Assembly: GCF_030269485.1 (NCBI RefSeq) | Contig: NZ_BSTL01000010.1 | Location: forward strand, 62,001-126,000 | Source: Actinoplanes sp. NBRC 103695 | GTDB lineage: Bacteria; Actinomycetota; Actinomycetes; Mycobacteriales; Micromonosporaceae | Direction: 5' to 3' | DNA: 64,000 bases | In this document: piece after piece, positions 49,018 to 56,714 of the stretch | Position numbering within the stretch: position 1 is the stretch's first letter | How the letters are laid out: each line of letters starts with the position of its first letter | Position numbers and translations under genes: made by a program | The notes under the pieces: model-generated | Told to the model about the DNA's origin: nothing | The model's input: only the letters and a program-made list of their open reading frames with translations | The model's database searches: none

Positions 49018-50859
49018 TCAGGGGACCATCCAGCTCAGGACCGGGGTGCCCTGGAGCGTCACCAGGATGCACATGACCAGCAGGAGCAGCAGGCTCCAGC
49101 CGACCACGCGGCGGAAGATGTCGCCCTCTCGGCCGGCCATGCCCACCGCTGAGGCGGCGATCGCCAGGTTCTGCGGGCTGATCATCTTGCCGAGGACGCC
49201 GCCTGAGGAGTTGGCCGCGGCCAGCAGGACCGGATCCAAGCCTGCCTTGGCAGCCGTCTGCACCTGCAGGGCGCCGAACAGCGCGTTGGCCGAGGTGTCG
49301 GAACCCGTTACGGCCACGCCGATCCAGCCGAGGATCGAGGACAGGAAGACGAACAGGCCGCCGGTCTGCGCCAGGAACTCGCCGAGCGTGTTGGTCTGGC
49401 CGGACTGGTTGAGGACGTAGGCCAGGGCCAGGACGGCCATCACGGTGACGATCGCGTGGCGGAGCTCCACGTAGGTGCGGCCGTAGGCGCGGACCGCCTC
49501 GCGAGGGCGGACCCGCAGGACGACGGCGGTGATGAGGCCGGCCAGGATCATCAGGGTCCCGGCGGCGGGCAGCCAGCCGAACGCGAACGTGGTCGAGGAC
49601 AGCGGTTTGCCGGCGGCGTTGAGGACGTCCAGCCCGGGCCAGGGGAAGCTCACGGTCCACGGGGCCTTCGCGAGCGCCGCCTTGATCGGCCCGATGCTGA
49701 TGATCGAGAAAATCACGATGATGATGAGGTACGGAGCGTAAGCGCGCGCGACCTCGACGGGAGCATCTCGCTGAGTCACCGTGCCCACAGCCGACCCCGA
49801 CGAGGGCGAGGTGGATGGCGCGGATGGCGCCGAGGAGGGCGCGGAGGACGGCGAGGAGAGCGCGGAGGGCGGCGAGGAAGGCGCGGAGGGCGGCGAGGAA
49901 GGCGCGGAGGGCGGCGAGGAAGGCGCGGAGGGCGGCGAGGAAGGCGCGGAGGGCGTCGAGGAGACGCCGGCCGGGGAAGGCGCGGCCGAAGACGGCGGCT
50001 CCTTGAGATCAGGCGACTCGACCGGGCGCCACACCCGCAGGAGCAGGATCACCGCCGCGGCCGCGGCCAGTGACGCGATGATGTCGGTGAGCGGGACCGA
50101 GATGTAGTTCGAGGCGACGAACTGGCCCAGGGCGAAGACCACCCCGGCGACGAGGGCGGCCGGCCAGGTCTGGCGTACGCCTCGTCTGCCGTCGATGACC
50201 AGCACCAGCACCAGCGGGACCACCACCGCGAGCAGCGGGGTCTGCCGGCCGACCATCGCGCCGAGCGTGTCGGCGTTGAGCCGCGGGTCGTCGCCGGCGC
50301 CGGCGGCGACCGTGCCCAGCGTGGTGATCGGGGTGGCGAGGGCGCCGAAGGCAACGGGCGCCGTGTTGGCGATCAGCGCCACCGCCGCGGCCCGCAGGGG
50401 CGGGAAGCCGAGCGCCATCAGCATGACGACGGTGACCGCGACGGGCGTGCCGAAGCCGGCCAGTGCCTCCAGCAGCGCGCCGAAGCAGAAGGCGACGATG
50501 ACGGCCTGGATGCGCATGTCGGGGCTGACCCGTTCCATGGAGCGGCGCAGCACGTCGAAGTGGCCGCTGACCACGGTCAGGTTGTAGACCCAGATGGCGT
50601 TGACGACGATCCACAGGATCGGGAAGAACCCGAACGCGGCGCCCTCGGTGGCCGAGAGCAGGGCGGTGCCGACCGGCATGGCGTACACCGCGATCGCCAC
50701 GATCAGGGCGACTGCCAGCGAGATGACCCCGGCCAGCCAGGCCCGGACCCGTAGGGCTCCGAGCAGGACGAACAGGGTGAGCAGAGGCAGCACCGCGAAG
50801 ATCGCGGAGAGGGCGACGGAGTCGCCCACCGGGTCGGTAACGATCTTGAACGGGTCCAT
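49018..50859 (-). CDS. lldP: L-lactate permease (LctP/LldP family) with a Ser-Pro insertion
   Basis: 613 residues from ATG 50859 (ATG 50868 also possible). About 13 membrane helices; family motifs include FGALLEALAGFGTPVAVTVV, IANTAPVAFGALATPITTLG, VTGSDTSANALFGALQVQTA and SSGGVLGKMISPQNLAIAAS. It would import lactate or glycolate with protons. Oddity: between helices near residue 270-350 lies a low-complexity linker of repeated SAPSSPP units, coded by a 21-bp tandem repeat. This central loop is short in typical members. A structured leader with a terminator lies upstream. Confidence 0.9.
   Translation of the reverse strand: MDPFKIVTDPVGDSVALSAIFAVLPLLTLFVLLGALRVRAWLAGVISLAVALIVAIAVYAMPVGTALLSATEGAAFGFFPILWIVVNAIWVYNLTVVSGHFDVLRRSMERVSPDMRIQAVIVAFCFGALLEALAGFGTPVAVTVVMLMALGFPPLRAAAVALIANTAPVAFGALATPITTLGTVAAGAGDDPRLNADTLGAMVGRQTPLLAVVVPLVLVLVIDGRRGVRQTWPAALVAGVVFALGQFVASNYISVPLTDIIASLAAAAAVILLLRVWRPVESPDLKEPPSSAAPSPAGVSSTPSAPSSPPSAPSSPPSAPSSPPSAPSSPPSALSSPSSAPSSAPSAPSTSPSSGSAVGTVTQRDAPVEVARAYAPYLIIIVIFSIISIGPIKAALAKAPWTVSFPWPGLDVLNAAGKPLSSTTFAFGWLPAAGTLMILAGLITAVVLRVRPREAVRAYGRTYVELRHAIVTVMAVLALAYVLNQSGQTNTLGEFLAQTGGLFVFLSSILGWIGVAVTGSDTSANALFGALQVQTAAKAGLDPVLLAAANSSGGVLGKMISPQNLAIAASAVGMAGREGDIFRRVVGWSLLLLLVMCILVTLQGTPVLSWMVP
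49838..49968. repeat. 21-bp tandem repeat within lldP
   Basis: Units of the form GCGGAGGGCGGCGAGGAAGG repeat about five times with small variations, encoding the Ser-Ala-Pro-Ser-Ser-Pro-Pro linker on the minus strand. Confidence 0.8.
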
Positions 50860-50971
50860 GGCAACCATCCAGATCCAGAGCCGTCGATCTCTTGGCCTGA
50901 ACCTAATAGCTGCGCCGTACCACCGCATCCGCACCATCCGCCCAGCGGAACAAGGGCGAGCGGCACGTAAA

Positions 50972-51005
50972 AGGACCGGCGCCCACGGGGGAAGGCGCCG
51001 GTCCT
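50972..51005 (-). terminator. Intrinsic terminator with U-tract upstream of lldP
   Basis: AGGACCGGCGCC (50972-50983) pairs with GGCGCCGGTCCT (50994-51005). Read on the minus strand the stem is followed by TTTTACG, so it ends a minus-strand transcript about 110 nt before the lldP start. No gene lies upstream on that strand, which suggests a leader attenuator. Confidence 0.7.
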
Positions 51006-51019
51006 GGAACTGGACGTTA

Positions 51020-51092
51020 CTCCACTGGCAGATGAGTTGTCGATACCGGAAACGATGTACCCACGGGTAACCGGATACCCGACACAGTGGAG
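51020..51092 (-). ncRNA. Candidate structured leader RNA of lldP
   Basis: CTCCACTG (51020-51027) pairs with CAGTGGAG (51085-51092), closing a 57-nt domain in which TACCC/GGGTA segments can form alternative small hairpins. On the minus strand this domain is followed 14 nt later by the U-tract terminator and then lldP, the layout of a transcription-attenuating riboswitch. No known riboswitch class was recognised. Confidence 0.4.
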
Positions 51093-51144
51093 CGGCCGAG
51101 GAGCGGCCGAGGAGCGGCCGAGGAGCGGCCGAGGAGCGGCTGAA
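51090..51144. repeat. Five 11-bp tandem repeats
   Basis: GAGCGGCCGAG repeats five times (last copy GAGCGGCTGAA) 70-125 bp upstream of the coiled-coil gene at 51215. May be binding sites or simple-repeat expansion. Confidence 0.85.
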
Positions 51145-51214
51145 AGGATCTGGGAACCAACCGACCGCGGCGTCGTTGTGACAGGGGACGGGCCGACCCT
51201 CGGGAGACAAAGCG

Positions 51215-51901
51215 GTGAGTGAGAACCTGATCGACGAACGCGTGAAGCGGCTTCTGGCCGCGGTGTCCGCGGACGGCAAGACCTCCGAACACCCGGTGGT
51301 CTCGGCGGGAGTGAAACCCAACCAGGCGCTGCAGGTGCTGACCATGGCGCAGCGCACCGCCGAACAGCACGTGGCGGACGCGAACCGGGACGCCGCCAAG
51401 ATCCGCGAGGCGGCTCAGCAGGCCGCGGACAAGGCCGGCCGGGAGGCGCAGGAGCACGCCGACAAGGCGCGCCGGGACGCCGAGAAGGCGATGGCCGACT
51501 CGCGTACGGCGACCGACCAGGCCAACCGGGACGCGCAGAAGGCGGTGGACGAGGCCCGCCGGCAGGCCGACAAGATCGTGCAGGAGGCGCGCACCAAGGC
51601 CACGGCGATCACCAGCGACGCGCGCGGTGAGGCCCAGCAGCTCGGCGCGCGGGCGCAGCAACGGTACGACGACTTCGTCGGCGGCCTGAGCGCCAAGCGG
51701 GAGGCCCTCCAGCAGCAGATCGAGGCGCTGGAGACGTTCGACCGGGAGTACCGGGCCCGGCTGATGTCCTTCATGCAGGCCCAGCTCAGGGCGCTGTGGG
51801 TGGACGAGCCGCAGGTCGAGGAGACGCCCGGCGCGCAGGCGGCCATCGAGCAGAAGAAGGACGACGAATCGGCCGAAGGACAGGCCTCGGGAGAGCGTTG
51901 A
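51215..51901 (+). CDS. DivIVA/apolipoprotein-like coiled-coil protein
   Basis: 228 residues from the GTG at 51215. After LIDERVKRLLAAVSADG comes a continuous coiled coil (about residues 40-190) rich in Ala, Asp, Lys and Arg: QALQVLTMAQRTAEQHVADA, then ADKAGREAQEHADKARRDAE and EARRQADKIVQEARTKATAI, which resembles the C-terminal coil of actinobacterial DivIVA/Wag31-like and Scy/FilP-type proteins. No DivIVA N-terminal membrane motif. It is 22 bp upstream of the eCIS-core toxin-like gene and may be its partner. Function inferred only from structure. Confidence 0.7.
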   Translation: MSENLIDERVKRLLAAVSADGKTSEHPVVSAGVKPNQALQVLTMAQRTAEQHVADANRDAAKIREAAQQAADKAGREAQEHADKARRDAEKAMADSRTATDQANRDAQKAVDEARRQADKIVQEARTKATAITSDARGEAQQLGARAQQRYDDFVGGLSAKREALQQQIEALETFDREYRARLMSFMQAQLRALWVDEPQVEETPGAQAAIEQKKDDESAEGQASGER

Positions 51902-51923
51902 CACCACCCCTAGCGTGGTGGGC

Positions 51924-54900
51924 ATGGAGAGAGGCGCGGCACCCGACGCCGAGCACGCGCCGCCTCAGCGGTCGCCGGTCGAGGACACGCCGCGGCACAC
52001 CCAGCCCGCCACGCCGGGGCTGCTCACCGCCGGGAACAGGGCCGTCGGGGCGCTGCTGCGCCGCGCCGAGTCCGGTGACGACAGCGAGTCGCTGCTGGCG
52101 CTGTTGCGTGACGGTGGCGGCGCGCCGTTGCCGGACGCGCCGCGGGCCTCCTTCGAGCAGGCTCTGGATCACCCGCTGGGTCACGTACGGGTGCACGACG
52201 GCGCCGCCGACGACGCGGCCGCACGGTCGGTGGGTGCGGATGCGTTCACGGTCGGCAGCCACGTCTACTTCCGGTCCGGTCAGTACGCGCCGGGCACCCC
52301 GGACGGCGACCGCAAGCTGAGCCACGAGCTGATCCACGTCGTCCAGCACGACGAGGGCCGGGTGGACGGCCGGCAGCACCGGGACGCCGCCGTGTCGTCG
52401 CCGACGGATCCGTTGGAGCGGGAGGCCTACGCGGCCGAGACCGGCGTGGCGGCCGACGCGGCGGCGGCGTCGACGGCCGACGCGACTCCGATCACCGCGC
52501 CGACAACGATGCCGATGGGGGAGACAGCGGGCGAGAAGCCGGACGATCAGGTCCTCCCGCCGGTACCGCGGCAAGAGCCGAGGGTCCCAGAGGGCGCGCC
52601 GCTGCCAGGGTCGACGGTGCGTGACACACCGATGGTCCAACCGAAAACTCCTGAAATATCGGTCACCGTGCAGGATGCGCCGGCGCCGCCGTCGATCGAG
52701 GCTCCGACGGCCACCACTGACGTCGGGGCTGAGCTGGCCGCCGCCTTCGACGAGCAGATCCAGGCGGTCGGTGCGAGCGTCGCCGCCGGCTTGGCCGCCG
52801 TCGCCGAGGCCGCAGCCCGGGAACGGACCGCGATCATCACCGCGGCCGACGCCCACCGGCAGCGCCTGGCCGCCGCGCACGACAAGGCCCGGACGGACGC
52901 GATCGCGCACGTCGACGGGCTCAAGGCGCAGGCACTGGGCGCCGCCGAGACCGAGGCCGCACGCGCGATCGCGGGTAGCGAGGAGCGCGCCGCGGCGATC
53001 CTGGCCGAGGGCCGCGGCGTGGGTGGTTCGGGGGAGCCGCCGTCCGCCGAGGCGCAGGTCAAGGCGGCGAGCAGGATCGCCGACCGGGCCGCCGACCAGG
53101 TCCGCCAGACCGGCGCGAAGCTTGCCTCGATGGTCCGGCAGGAGGCCGCCCACCACGTCGCGACCAACTACGACCCGATGCTGCGCGACTTCCTGACCAA
53201 GGTGGAGGAGTCGCGCCCCGCGTCGGAGCAGTCCATCGCCGCGTTCGTGCAGACCGCCCTGGCCAGGGTCGACCAGACCGCGGCGGAGGCAACACAGGCC
53301 CTGCGGACCGTGGGCGAGCACGCAACCGCGTCTCTGACCAGGGAGAAGGCGACCGCGGTGGCCGAGGCCGACCTGCTGGACGGCGAGGAAGGGTCGGCCG
53401 GCCACGCCGCGGAACGGCGTACCGAAATCGAAGCAAGCGGAGCGCGATTCGCCGCAGCCGCGCAGGCAGGGGCGGACAGCGCGGTCCAGGCGATGGCCGC
53501 GATCACCGAGAGCATGACCCGAGGTTTGGCCGAGACCGACGCCGAGGCCACGCTCGCGCGCGGCGCCGAGGAATTCCGCTCCGGGCTGCGGACCGTGCAC
53601 GACAAGGCGCTGCGCGGCTTCGCGCGGCTGGTCGACGACGGCCTGGCCGGTGAGGACTCGCTGCTGGCCAGGGCGCGCGCCGAACTCGCCACGGTGCCCG
53701 GCCGGGTGGACGCCAAGTACGCCGGGCTGAAGGGCCAGGCCGCGAGCACCCCGATCCAGCGCGGCATCTGGTCGTCGATCACCGGCTGGGTCTCCGACCT
53801 GCACGACAGCGCGAAGAAGTGGTTCGCCGACACGTTCGGCGACTGGCTCGGCGGGCTGCTCCTCGGCATCCTCGAGGGACTGATCATGGTCGGCGTCGGG
53901 CTGCTGGTCGGCTGGGCGGTCGGTGCGGTGGTCGGCTTCTTCATCGCCGCTGCCGAGGTCGCCGCGATCGTCACCCTGGCGATCATGGTGGTGGCCGGCG
54001 TCGGGCTGAACATCTACAACCGGTTCCAGGAGTTCTACGCCGACAACCCGGGCCAGGACGCCGGGTTCTGGCGCGGCCTGGGCCTGGTCGGGCTGGGCGT
54101 CGCCGACCTGACCGGCATCCCGTTCATCGTCGAGGGAGTGGTCGGGCAGCGCGCGTTCGGTGCCGAGATGGACCGCTTCGAGGCGAACGAGCGCCTCGGC
54201 ATGGGCCTGGTGTTCTTCGGCGCCACGCTGGTCTCGGCGAAGAACTTCCTGCGCGCGAAGCCGAAGGTGGTGGACGGGCCGGCCGCCCGCCCCGAGCCGC
54301 GGGCCAACCCGAGCAAGGTCGCGCCGGCCGGGCTGACGGCGAAGCTGGAGGCGATCCGCGCCGGGCTGTCCGACCCGCGGGCGATCGAGCAGTTCGACGG
54401 CATGTTCGGGGCGCTCAAGGGCGACGCGGCCAAGCTGGAACGGATCCTCGACGGGTTCGCCAAGAAGGGCCCGATCGAGGAACGCCTGATCAAGGACTGG
54501 GAGGCGAAGAACCCGGTACCCGAACCGCCGCGCGGCGACGCCCTCGACCAGGTGCCCGAGCTCAAGGCGCGGGCCCAGGCGTTGCTCGACGAGATGGTCG
54601 CGTTCCGCGAGGCGCACCCGGAGATCCCCGGCATGGCCGAGCGGATCAAGGCGCTCGAGGCGGAGATCGAGGGGCTCAACCGGATGCTGGACGGCCGGGT
54701 CGAGGCGTCACCCGAACAGGTGACCAGCAAACGGTCGAATTCCGATGGCATCCGGGACGAGTTCGCCGAGGCTCGCGAGGCTTCCGGGCTGACCGGGGTG
54801 AGCCGGAAGTTCCCGCTGGACGGGCGGCCGGACGCGGTCGAGGTGGACGTGGTGTCGGACGGCGGCCGCACCTGGACCGACGTGAAGTCGACCGAGCCGT

Positions 54901-55160
54901 TCACCACCGAGAGCAACGCGTGGACCGGCAAGGAGGGCCATCAGGGGCTCCGGGTGCAGGCCGAGGAGATGCTCCGGGCCGCGCAGCAGAGCCCGGTGGG
55001 TGCCGCGGCCCCGAAGGTGCGGTTCAAGTTCACCAAGGGCGTGACCCGAGACGTACGGGCGGCGCTGGAGGCGATGGGCGTCGAGGTGGCGGGCCCGACC
55101 GTCGAGCCCGTACCGGTGCCGCTCCAGGCACCCGATCGTGACAAGGACAAGCAGCGTTGA
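51924..55160 (+). CDS. eCIS-core (DUF4157) large protein with nuclease-like C-terminal domain
   Basis: 1078 residues from ATG 51924 (GTG 51915/51918 possible). Residues 70-145 are the DUF4157/eCIS core: LDHPLGHVRVHDGAADDAAA, AFTVGSHVYFRSGQYAPGTP, and the zincin-like KLSHELIHVVQHDEG. Residues 225-640 are long Ala/Glu helices (ADRAADQVRQTGAKLASMV). About 640-700 is strongly hydrophobic (LLLGILEGLIMVGVGLLVGW). The last 140 residues have AVEVDVVSDGGRTWTDVKST, then GKEGHQGLRVQAEEMLRAAQ, an E-V-D-V-V...D-V-K pattern typical of PD-(D/E)XK folds. DUF4157 proteins are cargo of extracellular contractile injection systems; no sheath or baseplate genes lie here. The next gene overlaps by 4 nt. Confidence 0.8.
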   Translation: MERGAAPDAEHAPPQRSPVEDTPRHTQPATPGLLTAGNRAVGALLRRAESGDDSESLLALLRDGGGAPLPDAPRASFEQALDHPLGHVRVHDGAADDAAARSVGADAFTVGSHVYFRSGQYAPGTPDGDRKLSHELIHVVQHDEGRVDGRQHRDAAVSSPTDPLEREAYAAETGVAADAAAASTADATPITAPTTMPMGETAGEKPDDQVLPPVPRQEPRVPEGAPLPGSTVRDTPMVQPKTPEISVTVQDAPAPPSIEAPTATTDVGAELAAAFDEQIQAVGASVAAGLAAVAEAAARERTAIITAADAHRQRLAAAHDKARTDAIAHVDGLKAQALGAAETEAARAIAGSEERAAAILAEGRGVGGSGEPPSAEAQVKAASRIADRAADQVRQTGAKLASMVRQEAAHHVATNYDPMLRDFLTKVEESRPASEQSIAAFVQTALARVDQTAAEATQALRTVGEHATASLTREKATAVAEADLLDGEEGSAGHAAERRTEIEASGARFAAAAQAGADSAVQAMAAITESMTRGLAETDAEATLARGAEEFRSGLRTVHDKALRGFARLVDDGLAGEDSLLARARAELATVPGRVDAKYAGLKGQAASTPIQRGIWSSITGWVSDLHDSAKKWFADTFGDWLGGLLLGILEGLIMVGVGLLVGWAVGAVVGFFIAAAEVAAIVTLAIMVVAGVGLNIYNRFQEFYADNPGQDAGFWRGLGLVGLGVADLTGIPFIVEGVVGQRAFGAEMDRFEANERLGMGLVFFGATLVSAKNFLRAKPKVVDGPAARPEPRANPSKVAPAGLTAKLEAIRAGLSDPRAIEQFDGMFGALKGDAAKLERILDGFAKKGPIEERLIKDWEAKNPVPEPPRGDALDQVPELKARAQALLDEMVAFREAHPEIPGMAERIKALEAEIEGLNRMLDGRVEASPEQVTSKRSNSDGIRDEFAEAREASGLTGVSRKFPLDGRPDAVEVDVVSDGGRTWTDVKSTEPFTTESNAWTGKEGHQGLRVQAEEMLRAAQQSPVGAAAPKVRFKFTKGVTRDVRAALEAMGVEVAGPTVEPVPVPLQAPDRDKDKQR

Positions 55161-55630
55161 CCGACAAGCATCTGGCCGCCGCGTTCTACCTGAGGTCCGG
55201 CCGGCCTCTCGAGGAACTGCTGGCAGCCGCGGGCGCGACCGACATCGACCCGCCGATGTGCCGCTGGGCCGGCATGACCTGCCGCGCCTACCTCCACGAG
55301 ACCATGCTGGTGCTCACGTTCTTCCGCGACTTCGACGAGAACGCCCTGGTCGAGGCGTTCGAGCGGGCGTGCGAGGCACTCGAACCGGACGCCGCCCTGG
55401 TGGTCACGCACCCGGACGAGGCCGACGTGGACGCGCTGCGCCGGATCGCCGGGCAGGTCGCCGAGGCGGACGCGACGGCGCTGGCGGCCCGCCGGTTCGG
55501 TCTGCTCTACGTCAGCGACAAGCTGGCCGACTATCAGACCGGCGGCTGGATCGGCGCCGGTCGCGAGGTGATCCCCACGGTCGGCGGACAACTCATCTTC
55601 GGCGGCGAGGGTGCCCACCGCCTGTCCTGA
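55157..55630 (+). CDS. Candidate immunity protein for the DUF4157 toxin
   Basis: 157 residues from a TTG that overlaps the toxin-like gene stop (TTGA). Contains AAFYLRSGRPLEELLAAAGA, MCRWAGMTCRAYLHETMLVL and LYVSDKLADYQTGGWIGAGR, acidic overall, without a signal peptide or membrane helix. No family was recognised. Position directly after a protein with a toxin-like C-terminus and tight coupling are the reasons for the immunity call, which is inference. Confidence 0.5.
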   Translation: MTDKHLAAAFYLRSGRPLEELLAAAGATDIDPPMCRWAGMTCRAYLHETMLVLTFFRDFDENALVEAFERACEALEPDAALVVTHPDEADVDALRRIAGQVAEADATALAARRFGLLYVSDKLADYQTGGWIGAGREVIPTVGGQLIFGGEGAHRLS

Positions 55631-55639
55631 CGGCCGGGT

Positions 55640-56611
55640 TCAACCCATCAGCGCGAAGATGTTGTCCAGTTCCTCGCGGGCGACGCCGGAGGCCAGGGCG
55701 ACGTGGAGCAGGAGGCGGGACTTGAACGGATCCAGGTGCCCGGCCGGGATCAGGCGCCGCCCGATCAGGTCACTCTCCGAGCCCGGGAACGCGTACGTGC
55801 TGACCGCGGTCGACCCGGCGCCCGTCCGCGACGCGAGCACCACCGGGATCCGCCGCGCCGCCGCCTCCAGATGCGGCACCCAGCTCTCCGCCACGTGACC
55901 CACGCCGAACGCCGCGACCACCAGCCCGTCCAGCCGCTCGGCGAACGCCGCCAGCAGATCGCCGTCGTCACCGAGCGAGGCGTGATAGATCCCGACCCGC
56001 GGTTCGCGTGCCGGCGCCGGCAGGGTGAGCCGTCGCGGTGGTTTGTTCATGAGGTACGCCCGCCGCTCGGTCACGTAACCCAGCGGTCCTCCGGTCGGCG
56101 ACGTGAAGGCGGACACGCTGGAGCTGTGCGCCTTGCGTACCCGGCTCGCGGCATGGATCTCGTCCGACATGACGACCAGGCAGCCCAGCTCGCGCGCCTC
56201 CGGGCTGGCCGCGGTGACGAGCGCCGCGAGCAGGTTGCCCGGCCCGTCCGCGCCCGCCAGCGACGGGTTGCGCATCGCGCCGGTGACGACGATCGGCTCC
56301 GGCCGCCGGTGCAGCAGATCCAACAGGTACGAGGTCTCCTCGATGGTGTCGGTGCCCTGCATGACGACGACCCCTTCGGCCCCGGCGTCCAGGTGTTGCT
56401 CGATCGCCTCGAGCGTGCCGACGACATCCGCGATGGACAGCGATGCCCCGGGCAACTGCAGCCGGCTCTCGATGACGATGTCCAGTCCGAGCCCGCTGAG
56501 CCCGGGAATCGCCGCGACCAGCTGCTCGGCGGACAACGCCGGTATGGCCCCGCCCTCCGGTGGCCCGGTCATCGCGATCGTCCCGCCCAGCCCGATCACC
56601 GCAACCCGCAT
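55640..56611 (-). CDS. ansA: L-asparaginase (type I/II fold)
   Basis: 323 residues from ATG 56611 behind GGAGGAGGGG. Family signatures: VIGLGGTIAMTGPPEGG with the nucleophilic Thr, VVVMQGTDTIEETSYLLDLL with the second Thr-Asp pair, AMRNPSLAGADGPGNLLAAL and the late PFKSRLLLHVALASG. Converts asparagine to aspartate and ammonia. No signal peptide, so cytosolic. Starts 104 bp from the subtilase stop on the same strand with a hairpin between. Confidence 0.95.
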   Translation of the reverse strand: MRVAVIGLGGTIAMTGPPEGGAIPALSAEQLVAAIPGLSGLGLDIVIESRLQLPGASLSIADVVGTLEAIEQHLDAGAEGVVVMQGTDTIEETSYLLDLLHRRPEPIVVTGAMRNPSLAGADGPGNLLAALVTAASPEARELGCLVVMSDEIHAASRVRKAHSSSVSAFTSPTGGPLGYVTERRAYLMNKPPRRLTLPAPAREPRVGIYHASLGDDGDLLAAFAERLDGLVVAAFGVGHVAESWVPHLEAAARRIPVVLASRTGAGSTAVSTYAFPGSESDLIGRRLIPAGHLDPFKSRLLLHVALASGVAREELDNIFALMG

Positions 56612-56671
56612 GAAACCCCTCCTCCGCCGGTCCGTCCAGTCCATCCCGGACCGCGTGCCGCCGCAACACAG

Positions 56672-56696
56672 GGGCCCCGGCCTCAGGCCGGGGCCC
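56672..56696 (-). terminator. 11-bp hairpin after the subtilase gene
   Basis: GGGCCCCGGCC (56672-56682) and GGCCGGGGCCC (56686-56696) with a 3-nt loop, just past the subtilase stop. Confidence 0.8.
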
Positions 56697-56714
56697 ACAA
56701 TGCCGGTGCGGCCG

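Noticed and set aside
49838..49968. CRISPR or minisatellite outside a gene
   Set aside because: The repeats are in frame within lldP and encode a Ser-Pro linker.
51090..51144. Iteron-type replication origin
   Set aside because: Only five simple 11-bp repeats and no initiator gene or AT-rich unwinding region nearby.
53819..55141. Alternative-frame protein within the eCIS-core gene
   Set aside because: Arg/Gly-rich shadow with no ribosome site; the main frame has coherent domains.
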